Assembly: GCF_000022085.1 (NCBI RefSeq)
Contig: NC_011894.1
Span: 5,044,001 to 5,108,000, forward strand
From: Methylobacterium nodulans ORS 2060
Lineage (GTDB): Bacteria > Pseudomonadota > Alphaproteobacteria > Rhizobiales > Beijerinckiaceae
DNA: 64,000 nucleotides
Reading direction: 5' to 3'
Below are positions 26,325 to 34,871 of the stretch, in pieces. Position numbers and translations under genes: made by a program. Position 1 is the stretch's first letter; each line of letters starts with the position of its first letter. Under the pieces are notes generated by a model that did not search any database, had not been told where the DNA came from, and saw only the letters and a list, made by a program, of their open reading frames with translations.

Positions 26325-26520
26325 GGTCAACCCCGCTTGGCTGATGGCGGCATCGCTCCCGATGTCACCGCCGTCGGCGACCTCCGCCGCTGCCGGAGCT
26401 CTGCGCAAGCGAGGTGCCAAATGCTTCTGGAGTAGTTTTGCTATTGAGATCAGTACGTTAGTGGAACCGCCGGTGATTGGCGGAAACTTCACTCAGCTGT
26501 CGGGAATCTGACAATGTCCG
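26324..26520 (-). promoter_or_regulatory. Repeated leader type B, copy 1
   Basis: Reading the minus strand, a hairpin GCTGTCGG...CCGACAGC (about 26,520-26,490) is followed by a stretch that is also found at 43553-43700. The last ~60 bp before the ATG match 44668-44720. It therefore precedes three unrelated genes. Confidence 0.55.
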
Positions 26521-26819
26521 ACAGCGGCGGGGCAGGAGGGAGATGATCTCGGCTTTCGCGTGAGGTCATTGGCGTGCGGCTGCGGCAACGGCCGAGGGGA
26601 GGGGCGGGATCCGGATCTGACGCGGAACATCCCTCACCCGCACGGACTTGCGCCTTCACACGTCGCTGTGTGCGCATCGCCTCGCTCCGCGTGCGGGCAG
26701 AGGGCTCAGCCGAGCTTGTCGTCGCGATGGGGTATGGCGAGGGCCGCGCCCGCACGGCCGAGGCGAAACCTCACCAGCAAGGGCCGCGCCAGCTGCGACG
26801 CAGCGCGCCGTGTCGGGTG

Positions 26820-26960
26820 AAGCCCCCGGCAGGTCGCTCGGCCTGCACGGCCTCGATCACGACCTTCACGTCGGCCGGAGCGGCCCCTCAAGGCGCGGAG
26901 GTCACGAGGATGTCCGCGCCCGCCGCGTAGAGGCCGCGGAACGCGCCGGTGTTCACGGGG
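26820..26960 (-). pseudogene. Possible NadC/ModD-like C-terminal fragment
   Basis: The minus strand reads NTGAFRGLYAAGADILVTSA, then a stop, then PADVKVVIEAVQAE. This resembles the end of a quinolinate-phosphoribosyltransferase-fold protein. The remaining 26,520-27,000 shows nothing else. Confidence 0.25.
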
Positions 26961-27008
26961 CGTTAGCCATACCGACCGAGCTTGCCGCCTCCGTCTTGGA
27001 GCCGGCCC

Positions 27009-27809
27009 ATGATCCTGAATGCCCTCGCCCTCAAGCTGAAGAGACAGGCCCGCGGCGCCTTCAAGGGCCGGCACGTCGAGGCCACCCTGATCGTGCAGGC
27101 GGTCTCCTGGTCCCTGCGCGACGCCCTCAGCGACCGCGATCTCGAGGAGATGCTCCTGGAGAGGGGCCTGACCGTCGACCACTCCACCCTCAACCGCTGG
27201 GTCCTCGCCTACGCGCCGGCGATCGAGCGCCGTCTACGCCGGTTCCGCAAGCCGCCCTGCGGCTCCGGGCGCGTGGATGAAACTAGATCCGGGTCCGGGG
27301 TCAGTGGCGCTCCCTGGACCGGGCCATCGACATGCCCGGCGAGGCGGTCGACGTCCTGCTCACCGCCCATCGCGACCTGGATGCGGCCAAGCGCTTCTTT
27401 CGCAAGATGCTCGCGGCCGAGCCGCTGCTCGCGCCCGACCGCATCGGCACGGACGGAGCTGGTCCCGACCCGCCGGCCATCGCCGAGAGCCGCAAGGAGG
27501 GCCTGCTGCCGCGCACGCCGACCCACCACGTCACCAAGCACCTGCAGCAGGGGATCGAGAGCGACCACTTCCGGGTGAAGCGGGCGATGGCACGGGTGGG
27601 CGGGTTCCGGTCGTTCAACACGGCGCGGCGCACAATCCAGGGCTTCGAGGCCATGCTGTGGCTGCGCAAGGGCTTCGGGTTCTTGGGCGCATGGACGGTG
27701 CGGGAGCAGAACCAGCTGCTCGCCCACTGCTTCGGGCTTCCCGTCGCGAACAAAGCGTGAAAGCGGGGTAGCCGAGCCCCTTCTGCGGCCCGAGCCCGAG
27801 TTTGCGACA
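27009..27809 (+). pseudogene. IS6-family transposase, frameshifted, with right terminal repeat
   Basis: The product is about 90% identical to the intact IS6 transposase at 62541-63293. One base is missing in the codon after VDET (near 27,285), at the first catalytic Asp region, so the rest (FFRKMLAAEPLLAPDRIGTD onward) is out of frame. The right end carries GTTTGCGACA (27800-27809). The left terminal repeat is missing, so the element is broken and immobile. Confidence 0.85.
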
Positions 27810-27835
27810 AGCCCGGATAATCGGGAGGATGGACC

Positions 27836-29263
27836 ATGAATGACATCAGAGTGAACAGGCTGCTCAACGAGGAGCAGGCGCACGAGGCGAAGGACCTCGT
27901 GCGCGGCCTGAAGGACCGGCACATCCAATTGATCGCCATCGGCGGCGCGATCGGCGTCGGGCTGTTCCTCGGCGCCGGCAGGGCGATCAGCCAGGCCGGC
28001 CCGGGCCTGGTACTGTCCTACGCCCTCGGCGGGCTCGTGACCTTCTTCATCATGCGCGCGCTCGGCGAGCTGCTGATGCACCGGCCGGTGGCAGGGTCCT
28101 TCGCTACTTTCGCGGAGGAGTATGTCAGCCCCTGGGCCGGCTTCGCGACCGGCTGGTCGTACTGGTTCATGTGGGTGGTCAGCGGCATGGCCGAGATCAC
28201 CGCCGTGGGCGTCTACGTGCACTACTGGTTCCCCGACGTGCCGCAATGGATTCCGGCGCTCATCACGCTCTGCGTCCTGTACGGCCTTAACCTGATCGCC
28301 GTGGGTCTGTTCGGTGAGCTCGAATTCTGGTTCGCGCTCGTCAAGGTCGTGGCGATCGTCGCCCTGCTGCTGATCGGCCCGGCGGTGATCATCTTCGGCC
28401 TCGGCGAGCTCGGGACCACAGCGAGCTTCACGAATCTCTGGAGCCACGGCGGGTTCTTCCCCACAGGCGTGCTCGGGGTGGTCCTCACGCTGCAGATCGT
28501 CATGTTCGCCTACCAGGGCGTCGAGCTGCTCGGCGTCACCGCGGGCGAGGCGCAGAATCCCGAGCGGACGCTGCCCAGGGCGACGAACAGCGTCGTCTAC
28601 CGGATCCTCGTCTTCTACATTGGCGCCCTGCTCATCATCATGTCCCTGGTACCCTGGAACCAGCTGAGCCCCAATGAGAGTCCGTTCATCTTGGTGTTCG
28701 ACAAGATCGGCATCCCGGGGGCCGCGGGGATCATCAACTTCGTCGTGATCACGGCCGCGGCGTCGTCGTGCAACAGCGGCATTTTCAGCACCGGGCGGAT
28801 GCTCTACACCCTGGCCCAGTTCGGGCAGGCGCCGCGCGCCTTCGGCACGGTCAACGCCCGCCACGTGCCGGCCGCGGGCATCACCGCCTCGGCCGCGGTC
28901 ATGCTCCTCGGCGTGGTGCTGAACTACTTCGTGCCGGAGCAGGTGTTCGTCTATGTGACCAGCGTGGCGCTGGTGGGCGCGCTGTGGACCTGGGCCCTCA
29001 TCGTCATCGCCCACCTTGGCTACCGCAAGGCGGTCGCGGCCGGCGAGGCGGCGCCGGTCTCCTACCGCATGCCCGGATCGCCGTACACGAACTGGTTCGT
29101 CGTGGCGTTCCTCGCCCTGGTCTCGGTGTTCCTGGGCCTCGATGAAGGCACCCGCGTGGCCCTCTACGTCGCCCCGGTGTGGTTCGCGCTCCTTGGCGTC
29201 GGCTACCAGCTCACGAAAATGCTCACGAAAATGCGTGGGCGTGTCGCAAACTCGGCGCCGTGA
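27836..29263 (+). CDS. APC-family amino acid permease
   Basis: This is a 475-residue inner-membrane permease of the amino acid-polyamine-organocation family, closest in style to the GabP/CycA/AnsP group. The first helix carries LIAIGGAIGVGLFLGAGRAI, and PGLVLSYALGGLVTFFIMRALGE follows. There are about twelve helices, and VELLGVTAGEAQNPERTLPR is the family's cytoplasmic loop. The substrate is not assignable. The last residues (GRVANSAP) are encoded by an IS6 terminal repeat (29,245-29,262), so the natural C-terminus has been replaced. An IS6 end also lies just upstream, so the gene is bracketed by IS6 ends. Confidence 0.88.
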   Translation: MNDIRVNRLLNEEQAHEAKDLVRGLKDRHIQLIAIGGAIGVGLFLGAGRAISQAGPGLVLSYALGGLVTFFIMRALGELLMHRPVAGSFATFAEEYVSPWAGFATGWSYWFMWVVSGMAEITAVGVYVHYWFPDVPQWIPALITLCVLYGLNLIAVGLFGELEFWFALVKVVAIVALLLIGPAVIIFGLGELGTTASFTNLWSHGGFFPTGVLGVVLTLQIVMFAYQGVELLGVTAGEAQNPERTLPRATNSVVYRILVFYIGALLIIMSLVPWNQLSPNESPFILVFDKIGIPGAAGIINFVVITAAASSCNSGIFSTGRMLYTLAQFGQAPRAFGTVNARHVPAAGITASAAVMLLGVVLNYFVPEQVFVYVTSVALVGALWTWALIVIAHLGYRKAVAAGEAAPVSYRMPGSPYTNWFVVAFLALVSVFLGLDEGTRVALYVAPVWFALLGVGYQLTKMLTKMRGRVANSAP

Positions 29264-29360
29264 CGCAGAAGGGGCTCGGCTACCCCGCTTTCACGCTTTG
29301 TTCGCGACGGGAAGCCCGAAGCAGGAGGCGAGGAGCTGTTCTGCTCGCGCATGGTCCGTG
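29250..29360 (-). mobile_element. IS6-family right-end fragment
   Basis: This begins with TGTCGCAAACTCGG and carries, on the minus strand, the last residues of the IS6 transposase (MREQN, then SGFPSRTK). About 110 bp remain. It is inverted relative to the copy at 27009. Confidence 0.75.
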
Positions 29361-29441
29361 CACCCGGGAGCACAAGGGCGGTCGTCAGCCACAGGGTGGG
29401 ATCTCCCGTCCCTCCTCGTCATAGGCGCGGGCTGCGGCGGC

Positions 29442-30030
29442 TCATAAATGAGCGACGCCGTAGAAGATGATGCGCCGCCCCCCCGCCGCGCCTACAACGA
29501 GGAGGGGCGAATCTCGGGTCCAGCAGCCGCCATCGCTGTCACGACCGGCACCTCGGCGGGGTGCGTGGTGTAGCGGGGCGTGCGCCTCTCGAACTTGGTC
29601 GCCCAGGTCCGCTTCCTCTCGAGCCCCGCCCGCGCCGGCACCACGGTGCCGCGCCCGAAGCGCCGGTTGCAGGCATCCATCGCCGCCATCAGGGCGCCGC
29701 CGCGCTCCCGCTCGAGCGCGCCGAAGAGGGCCCGCGGGCTCTCCACCAGCGGCACGAGGTCGGTCGTGATCACGCCGGCCTTGCTGTAGCGCCAGGGCGC
29801 GCCTCTCGGCTCGCGCCAAGTCCGGTCGACACCATGGAGCGCCGCTCGGACGAGGACGAGGCTGTCGTTGGTGGCCTCGGACAGATGCACCACCGTCGAG
29901 ACCGAGCGCATCGGGTCGCCCCGGTCGTGCTCGCTCGTGTGGTAAAAGCTCGCCTCCTTTCGGAACGCGATCTTGTGGCGGCCGACGCGCCGACCCCGGA
30001 CAGAAGCCAAGAGCTCCGTGAAGGCGAGAC
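29442..30030 (-). pseudogene. UmuC (DNA polymerase V) C-terminal fragment and adjoining gene tail
   Basis: The minus strand encodes the UmuC little-finger and DUF4113 region: SFYHTSEHDRGDP, VVHLSEATNDSLVLVRAAL, YSKAGVITTDLVPL and MDACNRRFGRGTVVPAR, ending TPRYTTHPAEVPVV. No palm or fingers domain precedes it. The N-terminal piece of a umuC gene lies at 31557-31703 in the same orientation. At 29,442-29,475 the last residues (RIIFYGVAH) of the small protein encoded at 58730 are also present. Confidence 0.75.
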
Positions 30031-30199
30031 CAGACCATGCGATGACCGAACTCCGAGCGCGCCTGTGGCGCGAACGGGGAACGCGAACTTTCGACCCAAC
30101 CCAGGCATTTGTAAGCGTGCTGCGGGTTCCCAAAAGCGGACGTCGCCTCGCGCATTATGACTTTGAGCAGGACGCGCCGACGCAAGTGTAAGCGCCAGC

Positions 30200-30796
30200 T
30201 TATGGCGCGCTGCTGATCGACGAAATCATTCGAACCAGTTCCGCTTCCGCCTCGCTCTTAGCTAGGTCGCGACGAAGCACCGCTTCGGAAAGCGCGTCAG
30301 CCGCGCCGAGCATGGCCCAAAGCTTAGCTGGAGCGATGGATTTTCCATTCAGGAATGGTTCGAGTTCGGTGCGGCAGCGCGCGATGAAGCGTCCCTGGTA
30401 TCCGCGGCGGAAGGCTTCCAGTTCCGGGGATCCAGCAAGAGCGGCCGCTACCCCCGGAATGTCGGTGCCTTCCGTGAGCACGCACTCGACGTAGGTCTCC
30501 GCGATGACCTTCGCACGATCTGCCAACGTCGCAGGGGATGCTACCAAGGCTGCTTGGAGAACGGCCATTCGCCTTGCATCGTAGTCCTCATAAAGCGCCT
30601 TCAGCAGGCCATTACGCGTCTCAAAGTGATCATAGACGACGGGTCGCGAGACGCCTGCCCGCTCTGCTAAGCGCCCAAGCGTCAGAGCGTCAGCTCCCTC
30701 GTCCCTGACGATCTGTCGGGCAATCTCCACAAGTTGCCGCAGGCGATCCTCACGCGAGAGACGCTGACGGGCCTTCGGTGAGCCAGGTTCTGCCAT
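30200..30796 (-). CDS. TetR-family transcriptional regulator
   Basis: This is a 198-residue repressor. The N-terminal helix-turn-helix is EIARQIVRDEGADALTLGRL followed by AERAGVSRPVVYDHFETRN, typical of TetR_N. The C-terminal ligand domain is unassigned. It is divergent from the flavodoxin-fold oxidoreductase gene 84 bp away, which it probably represses. The ATG at 30796 (MAEPGSPKAR) was taken as the start. The pair separates two pieces of a umuC gene, so it was probably inserted as a cassette. Confidence 0.88.
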   Translation of the reverse strand: MAEPGSPKARQRLSREDRLRQLVEIARQIVRDEGADALTLGRLAERAGVSRPVVYDHFETRNGLLKALYEDYDARRMAVLQAALVASPATLADRAKVIAETYVECVLTEGTDIPGVAAALAGSPELEAFRRGYQGRFIARCRTELEPFLNGKSIAPAKLWAMLGAADALSEAVLRRDLAKSEAEAELVRMISSISSAP

Positions 30797-30806
30797 GCTT
30801 GACAAC

Positions 30807-30829
30807 TTACCTACAGAATGTAACCTACA
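30807..30829. promoter_or_regulatory. Candidate TetR operator
   Basis: TTACCTACAGAATGTAA is a dyad (TTAC-N9-GTAA), and ACCTACA recurs directly 14 bp later. It lies between the divergent regulator and oxidoreductase genes, where a TetR operator is expected. Confidence 0.45.
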
Positions 30830-30880
30830 ATTAGTATATAGGGCAGAGCTGCGCTCGAAAACCCATTCAAAGTGAGCCTC

Positions 30881-31474
30881 ATGCATACGCTTATCGTTAC
30901 CGCCCATCCCGATAAATCGTCCTACACCCATGCGGTTGTCTCCAGGCTCGTGGCTGGTCTGGAGACGCGCGACAACGATACGTACGAGGTGGTGGATCTT
31001 ATCGCGGAGGGCTTCGATCCGCGCTTCACCGCCGCCGACAACGATTTCTACGATGGTCGAGCCGAACCCGGAGCCGACGTCCTGGCGGAGCAACAGCGTC
31101 TCGATAGGGCCGACGTCTTGGTGCTGGTGTTCCCCATCTATTGGTGGTCCATGCCCGCCGTTATGAAGGGCTGGATCGATCGCGTCTTCACGACCGGTTG
31201 GGCGTTCATCGATGATCCTGACAAAGGAACAACCCGTCTGCTCGGACGACTGAAGGGGCAAGTCATCGCAGTCGGCGGCTCTCACCGAGGCACGTACGAC
31301 CGGCGAGGCTATCTCGATGCCATCAAGAAGCAGATCCTCGAGGGCATCTTCGGGTTTTGCGGTATGGGGGTGATCGGATTGGACCTCCTCCTTCCGATGG
31401 ATTCAGAGAGCGAAAACGAGGGCCTGCAAAACGCATTCGAAATCGGTCGGCGCCTATCGGGCGAGCAGTTGTAA
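30881..31474 (+). CDS. Flavodoxin-fold NAD(P)H quinone oxidoreductase
   Basis: This FMN/FAD-dependent NAD(P)H oxidoreductase has the NQO1/KefF/MdaB fold (197 residues). It starts HTLIVTAHPDKSSYTHAV, the phosphate-binding first loop, and contains LVLVFPIYWWSMPAVMKGWI with the flavin-binding Pro/Trp cluster. VFTTGWAF and IAVGGSHRGTYDRRGY follow. Such enzymes reduce quinones or electrophiles in two-electron steps. An in-frame GTG at 30872 is an alternative start; the ATG at 30881 is better spaced from AAAGTGAG. It is divergent from the TetR gene, a common detoxification arrangement. Confidence 0.85.
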   Translation: MHTLIVTAHPDKSSYTHAVVSRLVAGLETRDNDTYEVVDLIAEGFDPRFTAADNDFYDGRAEPGADVLAEQQRLDRADVLVLVFPIYWWSMPAVMKGWIDRVFTTGWAFIDDPDKGTTRLLGRLKGQVIAVGGSHRGTYDRRGYLDAIKKQILEGIFGFCGMGVIGLDLLLPMDSESENEGLQNAFEIGRRLSGEQL

Positions 31475-31556
31475 CCGTCCGCTTTTGCCATGAGGCGCCT
31501 CGGAAGCGGACAGTCCTCTTTCCAGCCAAAATGCTCATTGGCAGACGCCGAGAGGG

Positions 31557-31703
31557 TTAGCGCTTGACGGCGAAGGCCCGATTACAGAAGCCGTCGTTGT
31601 TGCTCAGCACGATCACCGGCACGCCCGTGAGGCGCGGATCAAACACCCTTTCGCAGCTGCAGTAGAAGCTGTTGCCGTCGATCAGGGCAATGGCGCGGCT
31701 CAT
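31557..31703 (-). pseudogene. umuC: UmuC N-terminal fragment
   Basis: The 48 residues [20 protein letters not shown], then [19 protein letters not shown], are the typical beginning of UmuC, including the first catalytic Asp in ALIDGN. The frame stops after AFAVKR, where the foreign segment begins. Its ATG overlaps the expected umuD stop (ATGA). Confidence 0.85.
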
Positions 31704-32154
31704 CGCACGGTGCTCGGCCGGACGTGGTGCCAGCGGATCGAAAGCAGCAGCACCCCCAGATCTGGCACTCTTCCAAGTCCTCCAGGCCGAAGGCTGGCAT
31801 CTCAGGGTTGTCGAAGGTGAGTGCGCGGCGGATGCCCTGCGTGACGAGGCGCTTGAGGCTCATCTCGCCGTGCACAACCGCAACGACGACGGCACCCGGG
31901 CTGGGGTGAAGGGAGCGGTCCACGACGGCGAGGTCCTGGTCATGGATGGCGGCGCCCTTCATGCACCAGCCGCGGACGCGCCAGATGAAGGTCGCAGCGG
32001 GATTGGGCGCGAGCCAGCGGGGGAGCTCGAGGGCGCCCTCAATGAAGTCCTCGGCAGGCGAAGGGAAGCCCGCGCAAAGGGTGGTGCGCATGAAGGGAAT
32101 GCGCACCAGCCCACTCCAGTCCGCTGCCTGCTCGCCGACCCGGTAGAGACTCAC
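31700..32154 (-). pseudogene. umuD: UmuD (S24-family peptidase), frameshifted near the 3' end
   Basis: This is the SOS translesion synthesis accessory protein. From the GTG at 32154, the protein contains the cleavage region and catalytic site: CAGFPSPAEDFIEGALELPR, WCMKGAAIHDQDLAVVDRSL and GEMSLKRLV with the catalytic Lys. The usual Gly-Asp-Ser-Met at the catalytic serine reads GWCMKGA, so Ser is replaced by Cys. Near 31,755 a run of G shifts the frame before the normal end ([16 protein letters not shown]) at 31700. It is paired with the truncated umuC. It is probably inactive. Confidence 0.75.
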
Positions 32155-32263
32155 GCCGCCCTCCGCACTAGAACAGAAAGAGAACAAACAGGCGCACAGT
32201 TCCCGGTCAAGGCGGTCGGGGCGTCGCTGTGGAGAGCGGGGAGAACCCGCGACGGAGAGTGGC

Positions 32264-32518
32264 ATGGGTATGCGTACGACGTTCGTGGTTCAGACGTTCG
32301 AGATCCACCGCAAGAAGCTGCGGCCCGGCACGCGCGATGTCGCTCCCACCGAAAGCGGGGCGCTGAAGCGGGCGGAGGCGATCGCGAAGCGGATGCCCGG
32401 GACGGCGGCGCTCAAGATCGTGGCCGACGATGAGACGGGCGAGCTGGAGAGTGTCGCGATCGTCGGTCAGTTCGGCGAGGTGCCAGACGACTTCGCGGAG
32501 ATGGTAGCGGGCGGCTGA
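32264..32518 (+). CDS. Conserved small hypothetical protein
   Basis: This 84-residue product starts MGMRTTFVVQTFEIHRKKLR and includes SGALKRAEAIAKRMPGTAAL and DDETGELESVAIVGQFGEVP. It reads like a small alpha/beta protein and is divergent from umuD by 109 bp. GGAGAG lies before the ATG. The stop overlaps the ATG of the next small gene (TGATG). No function is recognised. Confidence 0.6.
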   Translation: MGMRTTFVVQTFEIHRKKLRPGTRDVAPTESGALKRAEAIAKRMPGTAALKIVADDETGELESVAIVGQFGEVPDDFAEMVAGG

Positions 32519-32694
32519 TGTCTCGCCGCAACCCCCGTCGCGCATATGACGAGAACGGCCGGGAGATCCAGCCGCCCGCAATGAGCGAAGCCGCCCGGCG
32601 CATGACAGTGCGGACGGCGATCCTGCTGGCGGTGCCATTGGCGCCAGAGATCCCCCCACGGAGCCTCTGGACTGCCGCGCCGCTCGGAGCGTAG
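32518..32694 (+). CDS. Small hypothetical protein, coupled to the previous gene
   Basis: The 58-residue frame starts MSRRNPRRAYDENGREIQPP and continues through MSEAARRMTVRTAILLAVP. The first part is shared with a frame at 33316-33495. The second part echoes the C-terminus of the frameshifted gene at 22339. Its start overlaps the stop of the 84-aa gene. It may be a fusion of two gene remnants. Confidence 0.4.
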   Translation: MSRRNPRRAYDENGREIQPPAMSEAARRMTVRTAILLAVPLAPEIPPRSLWTAAPLGA

Positions 32695-32727
32695 GCAGTT
32701 CTTCGCACTTGCGAGAGCACGAGAGTA

Positions 32728-33270
32728 ATGGCCGCGAAAGCTTGGTCGGTTCGTGGGTCCAGCCGCCCGCTTGAGAGCCGCTGGATCAGCATCCGGGCCG
32801 ACGATTGCGTCACGGCGACGGGTGCAGGCATCTCACCCTTCTACGTGATCGAGTCACCCGACTTCGTGCACGTGCTCGCACTGGAGCAGGAGGGGCGGGT
32901 CGTCCTCGTGCGCCAGTACCGCCACGGCTACGGAGGTATGAGCCTCGAACTGCCGGGAGGGCTGATCGATCCGGGCGAGAAGAACATTGTGGCGGTGGCT
33001 GCGCGGGAGCTGTTGGAGGAGACCGGGTATGGCGGCGGGCACCTGTCTCACTTGGCGACCTTGAGCATCGACCCGTCGCGCTATGCCAACCGTCAGCACC
33101 TTGTATGCGCCCGCGGCGTCGTTCTCGGGCAGGCTAATCCTGAACCGACTGAAGACATCGACGTGGTCGTTGTCTCACGCGAGGAGGCGCAGGATCTTGC
33201 AGTGTCTGGGGCGATCATCAATGCGGCACATATCGGCCTTCTGATGATGGGCCTGTCTATGACCGGGTAG
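32728..33270 (+). CDS. NUDIX hydrolase
   Basis: This is a 180-residue NUDIX hydrolase, similar in layout to ADP-ribose pyrophosphatases, which hydrolyse nucleoside diphosphates linked to another group. The box is LPGGLIDPGEKNIVAVAARE followed by LLEETGY. One residue more than the standard G-x5-E-x7-RE spacing is present, so metal binding should be verified. The preceding VVLVRQYRHGYGGMSLELPG is typical of the ADP-ribose subfamily. The true substrate is unknown. Confidence 0.82.
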   Translation: MAAKAWSVRGSSRPLESRWISIRADDCVTATGAGISPFYVIESPDFVHVLALEQEGRVVLVRQYRHGYGGMSLELPGGLIDPGEKNIVAVAARELLEETGYGGGHLSHLATLSIDPSRYANRQHLVCARGVVLGQANPEPTEDIDVVVVSREEAQDLAVSGAIINAAHIGLLMMGLSMTG

Positions 33271-33315
33271 CTACTGAGCGACCGGTTCGTCCTGAATCTT
33301 GCGGCAATTGAGGAG

Positions 33316-33495
33316 CGTCTGCACGGGCGCCGCAAGCCCCGTCGCGCCTACGACGAGCACGGCCGGGAAATCCCGCCGCCAACCATCAAAAGTCCGCCGT
33401 GGCGGCGCCTGGCAGGGCTGAAGGTGTCTGAGTGCATGGCCCAGCAGGGCAGCCCATCGGCTGCCCGGGCGGCACGATACTTTCGCGTGGTGTAG
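33316..33495 (+). pseudogene. Fragment sharing an N-terminal peptide with a nearby small gene
   Basis: The frame reads RRKPRRAYDEHGREIPPPTI and continues to FRVV, with no good start codon. The peptide RR-x-PRRAYDE-x-GREI is nearly the same as at 32524. It is probably a truncated paralogue. Confidence 0.35.
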
Positions 33496-33577
33496 GCTGT
33501 AATGACGAAGGCCGCCGCGCCGGTGTGCTGTGCGAGACATGCCGTGGCCGGATGAGGGGGTAGGCCACGGCGGACGC

Positions 33578-33817
33578 TCAGAAGCTGCTCGCGATCTCCC
33601 TGATGCGTTGGGCAAGCTGGTAGGGCGCCATCGTGCGGAGCTCGCGGCCATGAATGAGCGCCCCTTTCTGACGCCCTTCGATCCACAGGCCGTCAGGGAC
33701 CACGCAGACGCGAGCCGGCTTGCCTTGAGCATTAAGCTCCGCCACGGCGCGTCCGCCGGCTGCAAGGGCTTCGAGCATCTCCGAGGTGGAGATCAGACGA
33801 TCACTGCTGGCGAGCAT
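33578..33817 (-). CDS. Small hypothetical protein
   Basis: The 79-residue product from the ATG at 33817 starts MLASSDRLISTSEMLEALAA and ends LAQRIREIASSF. The frame is open 25 codons further upstream, but without conserved character. No domain is recognised. A hairpin lies 115 bp upstream at 33931. Confidence 0.4.
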   Translation of the reverse strand: MLASSDRLISTSEMLEALAAGGRAVAELNAQGKPARVCVVPDGLWIEGRQKGALIHGRELRTMAPYQLAQRIREIASSF

Positions 33818-33930
33818 TGTGGCTCTCTTACTGGCCGCCTCTTGTTGCATTGCAGCATGACAGCGACATGGCAAAGCTTGAAGCTGGATCACGATCGGGT
33901 GATCCGCCCGCCCGAGCCCTGAAACGACGA

Positions 33931-33960
33931 AGCCCGCCGCGGCGGTAAGCCGGGCGGGCT
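33931..33960. terminator. Hairpin AGCCCGCC/GGCGGGCT
   Basis: An 8-bp perfect stem with a 14-base loop. It could terminate transcription on either strand between the two small genes. Confidence 0.45.
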
Positions 33961-34075
33961 CTGGACGGTTTGCTACATCGGCAGGGCCGAGGCTACTGGC
34001 ATTCCGGTGATACGGATGAGCGGGTGAGGCTTGGCAGCACTCGCACGCCGCCTCGCCCGCGGGTAGCGTCCCGCC

Positions 34076-34297
34076 ATGCCCGACTCACCCACCCTCGACG
34101 CCCCCTCCCCTACCATCCTCGAATGGAGCCGCGGGCTCGCCAGCCTGTCGGGCGGCCAGCCGCCGTGCCCTGGCTTTAGGCCTGACGAATGGGTCGAGAC
34201 GCTCGCGAACTGCCGGCGCTTCGTGGACGACTTTGGGCCCGAGGCCGACCGGCTCGGCTGGGACACCATCACCCTGTTCGGGGTCTATGATCAGTAA
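34076..34297 (+). CDS. Small accessory protein, paralogue of the one at 17648, truncated
   Basis: The 73-residue product starts MPDSPTLDAPSPTILEWSRG and shares CPGFRPDEW and RRFVDDFG with the paralogue. It ends abruptly at GVYDQ where a different sequence begins. The upstream 50 bp are conserved as well, so both copies were moved with their promoter region. Confidence 0.45.
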   Translation: MPDSPTLDAPSPTILEWSRGLASLSGGQPPCPGFRPDEWVETLANCRRFVDDFGPEADRLGWDTITLFGVYDQ

Positions 34298-34299
34298 CC

Positions 34300-34486
34300 A
34301 ATTCGGACTGTAGTGGCCCCACGGGTTGAGGTGGAAGACCGGCCCGCAGGCCCAATCCACCTTCTGGACGGTGTCGCTCTCCACAGCCGCGCTCAGCAGG
34401 GGTGAGAACGGCGCTGCCTGTGCAGCACCCGCCAAAGTGGGGCCGCCGAGCATCGCGGCAGCCATTGCAAGTACTCTCAAGCCCAT
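34300..34486 (-). pseudogene. Exported small glycine/proline-type protein, 3' end lost
   Basis: The start MGLRVLAMAAAMLGGPTLAG is a signal peptide. The mature part ends in CGPVFHLNPWGHYSPN, the pattern of small secreted proteins common in Methylobacterium. The stop codon has been lost by fusion with the fragment at 34076-34297. Confidence 0.5.
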
Positions 34487-34871
34487 CACGACCTCCATCA
34501 ACGTTCGTCGATGGCCCTGCCAGCCGACACTATCGCGAGCGTGCGCCCGCGCGCCTGAAGCGTTGCTGATCCCCAGCGCCAGCGCACTCACCGTCCAGCC
34601 CTGCGCCAGCCGCGTGACGATGAGCTATCGACTACGGGGGGGGTGCGCGCATTCTGGTGGGCGTCCATTCGAGGCTCCGCGAGCAGGGCTGCAGGTGGGC
34701 CAACCACAGCCTCGCTCGGTCGTGTCCCAGGGCGTGGTGTAGCTGGTGGGGTGGTCCACCACGGTGACTGGCAGGGCCGGCTCAGGCCGCCAGGTTGGAC
34801 AGGCTGACGAGGGGATCATCACCGATCGGGGTGATGCTTTCCAGGGTTATGTAGCGGCAGCGCTGCACCGC

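Noticed and set aside
26560..26930. Overlapping plus-strand frames before the IS6 remnant
   Set aside because: They are arginine/alanine-rich with no family. A faint minus-strand enzyme relic is a better reading of part of the region.
27209..29014. Long minus-strand frame (about 600 codons) opposite the permease
   Set aside because: It is compositionally a shadow of the amino acid permease, with no domain and repeated acidic and His-rich stretches.
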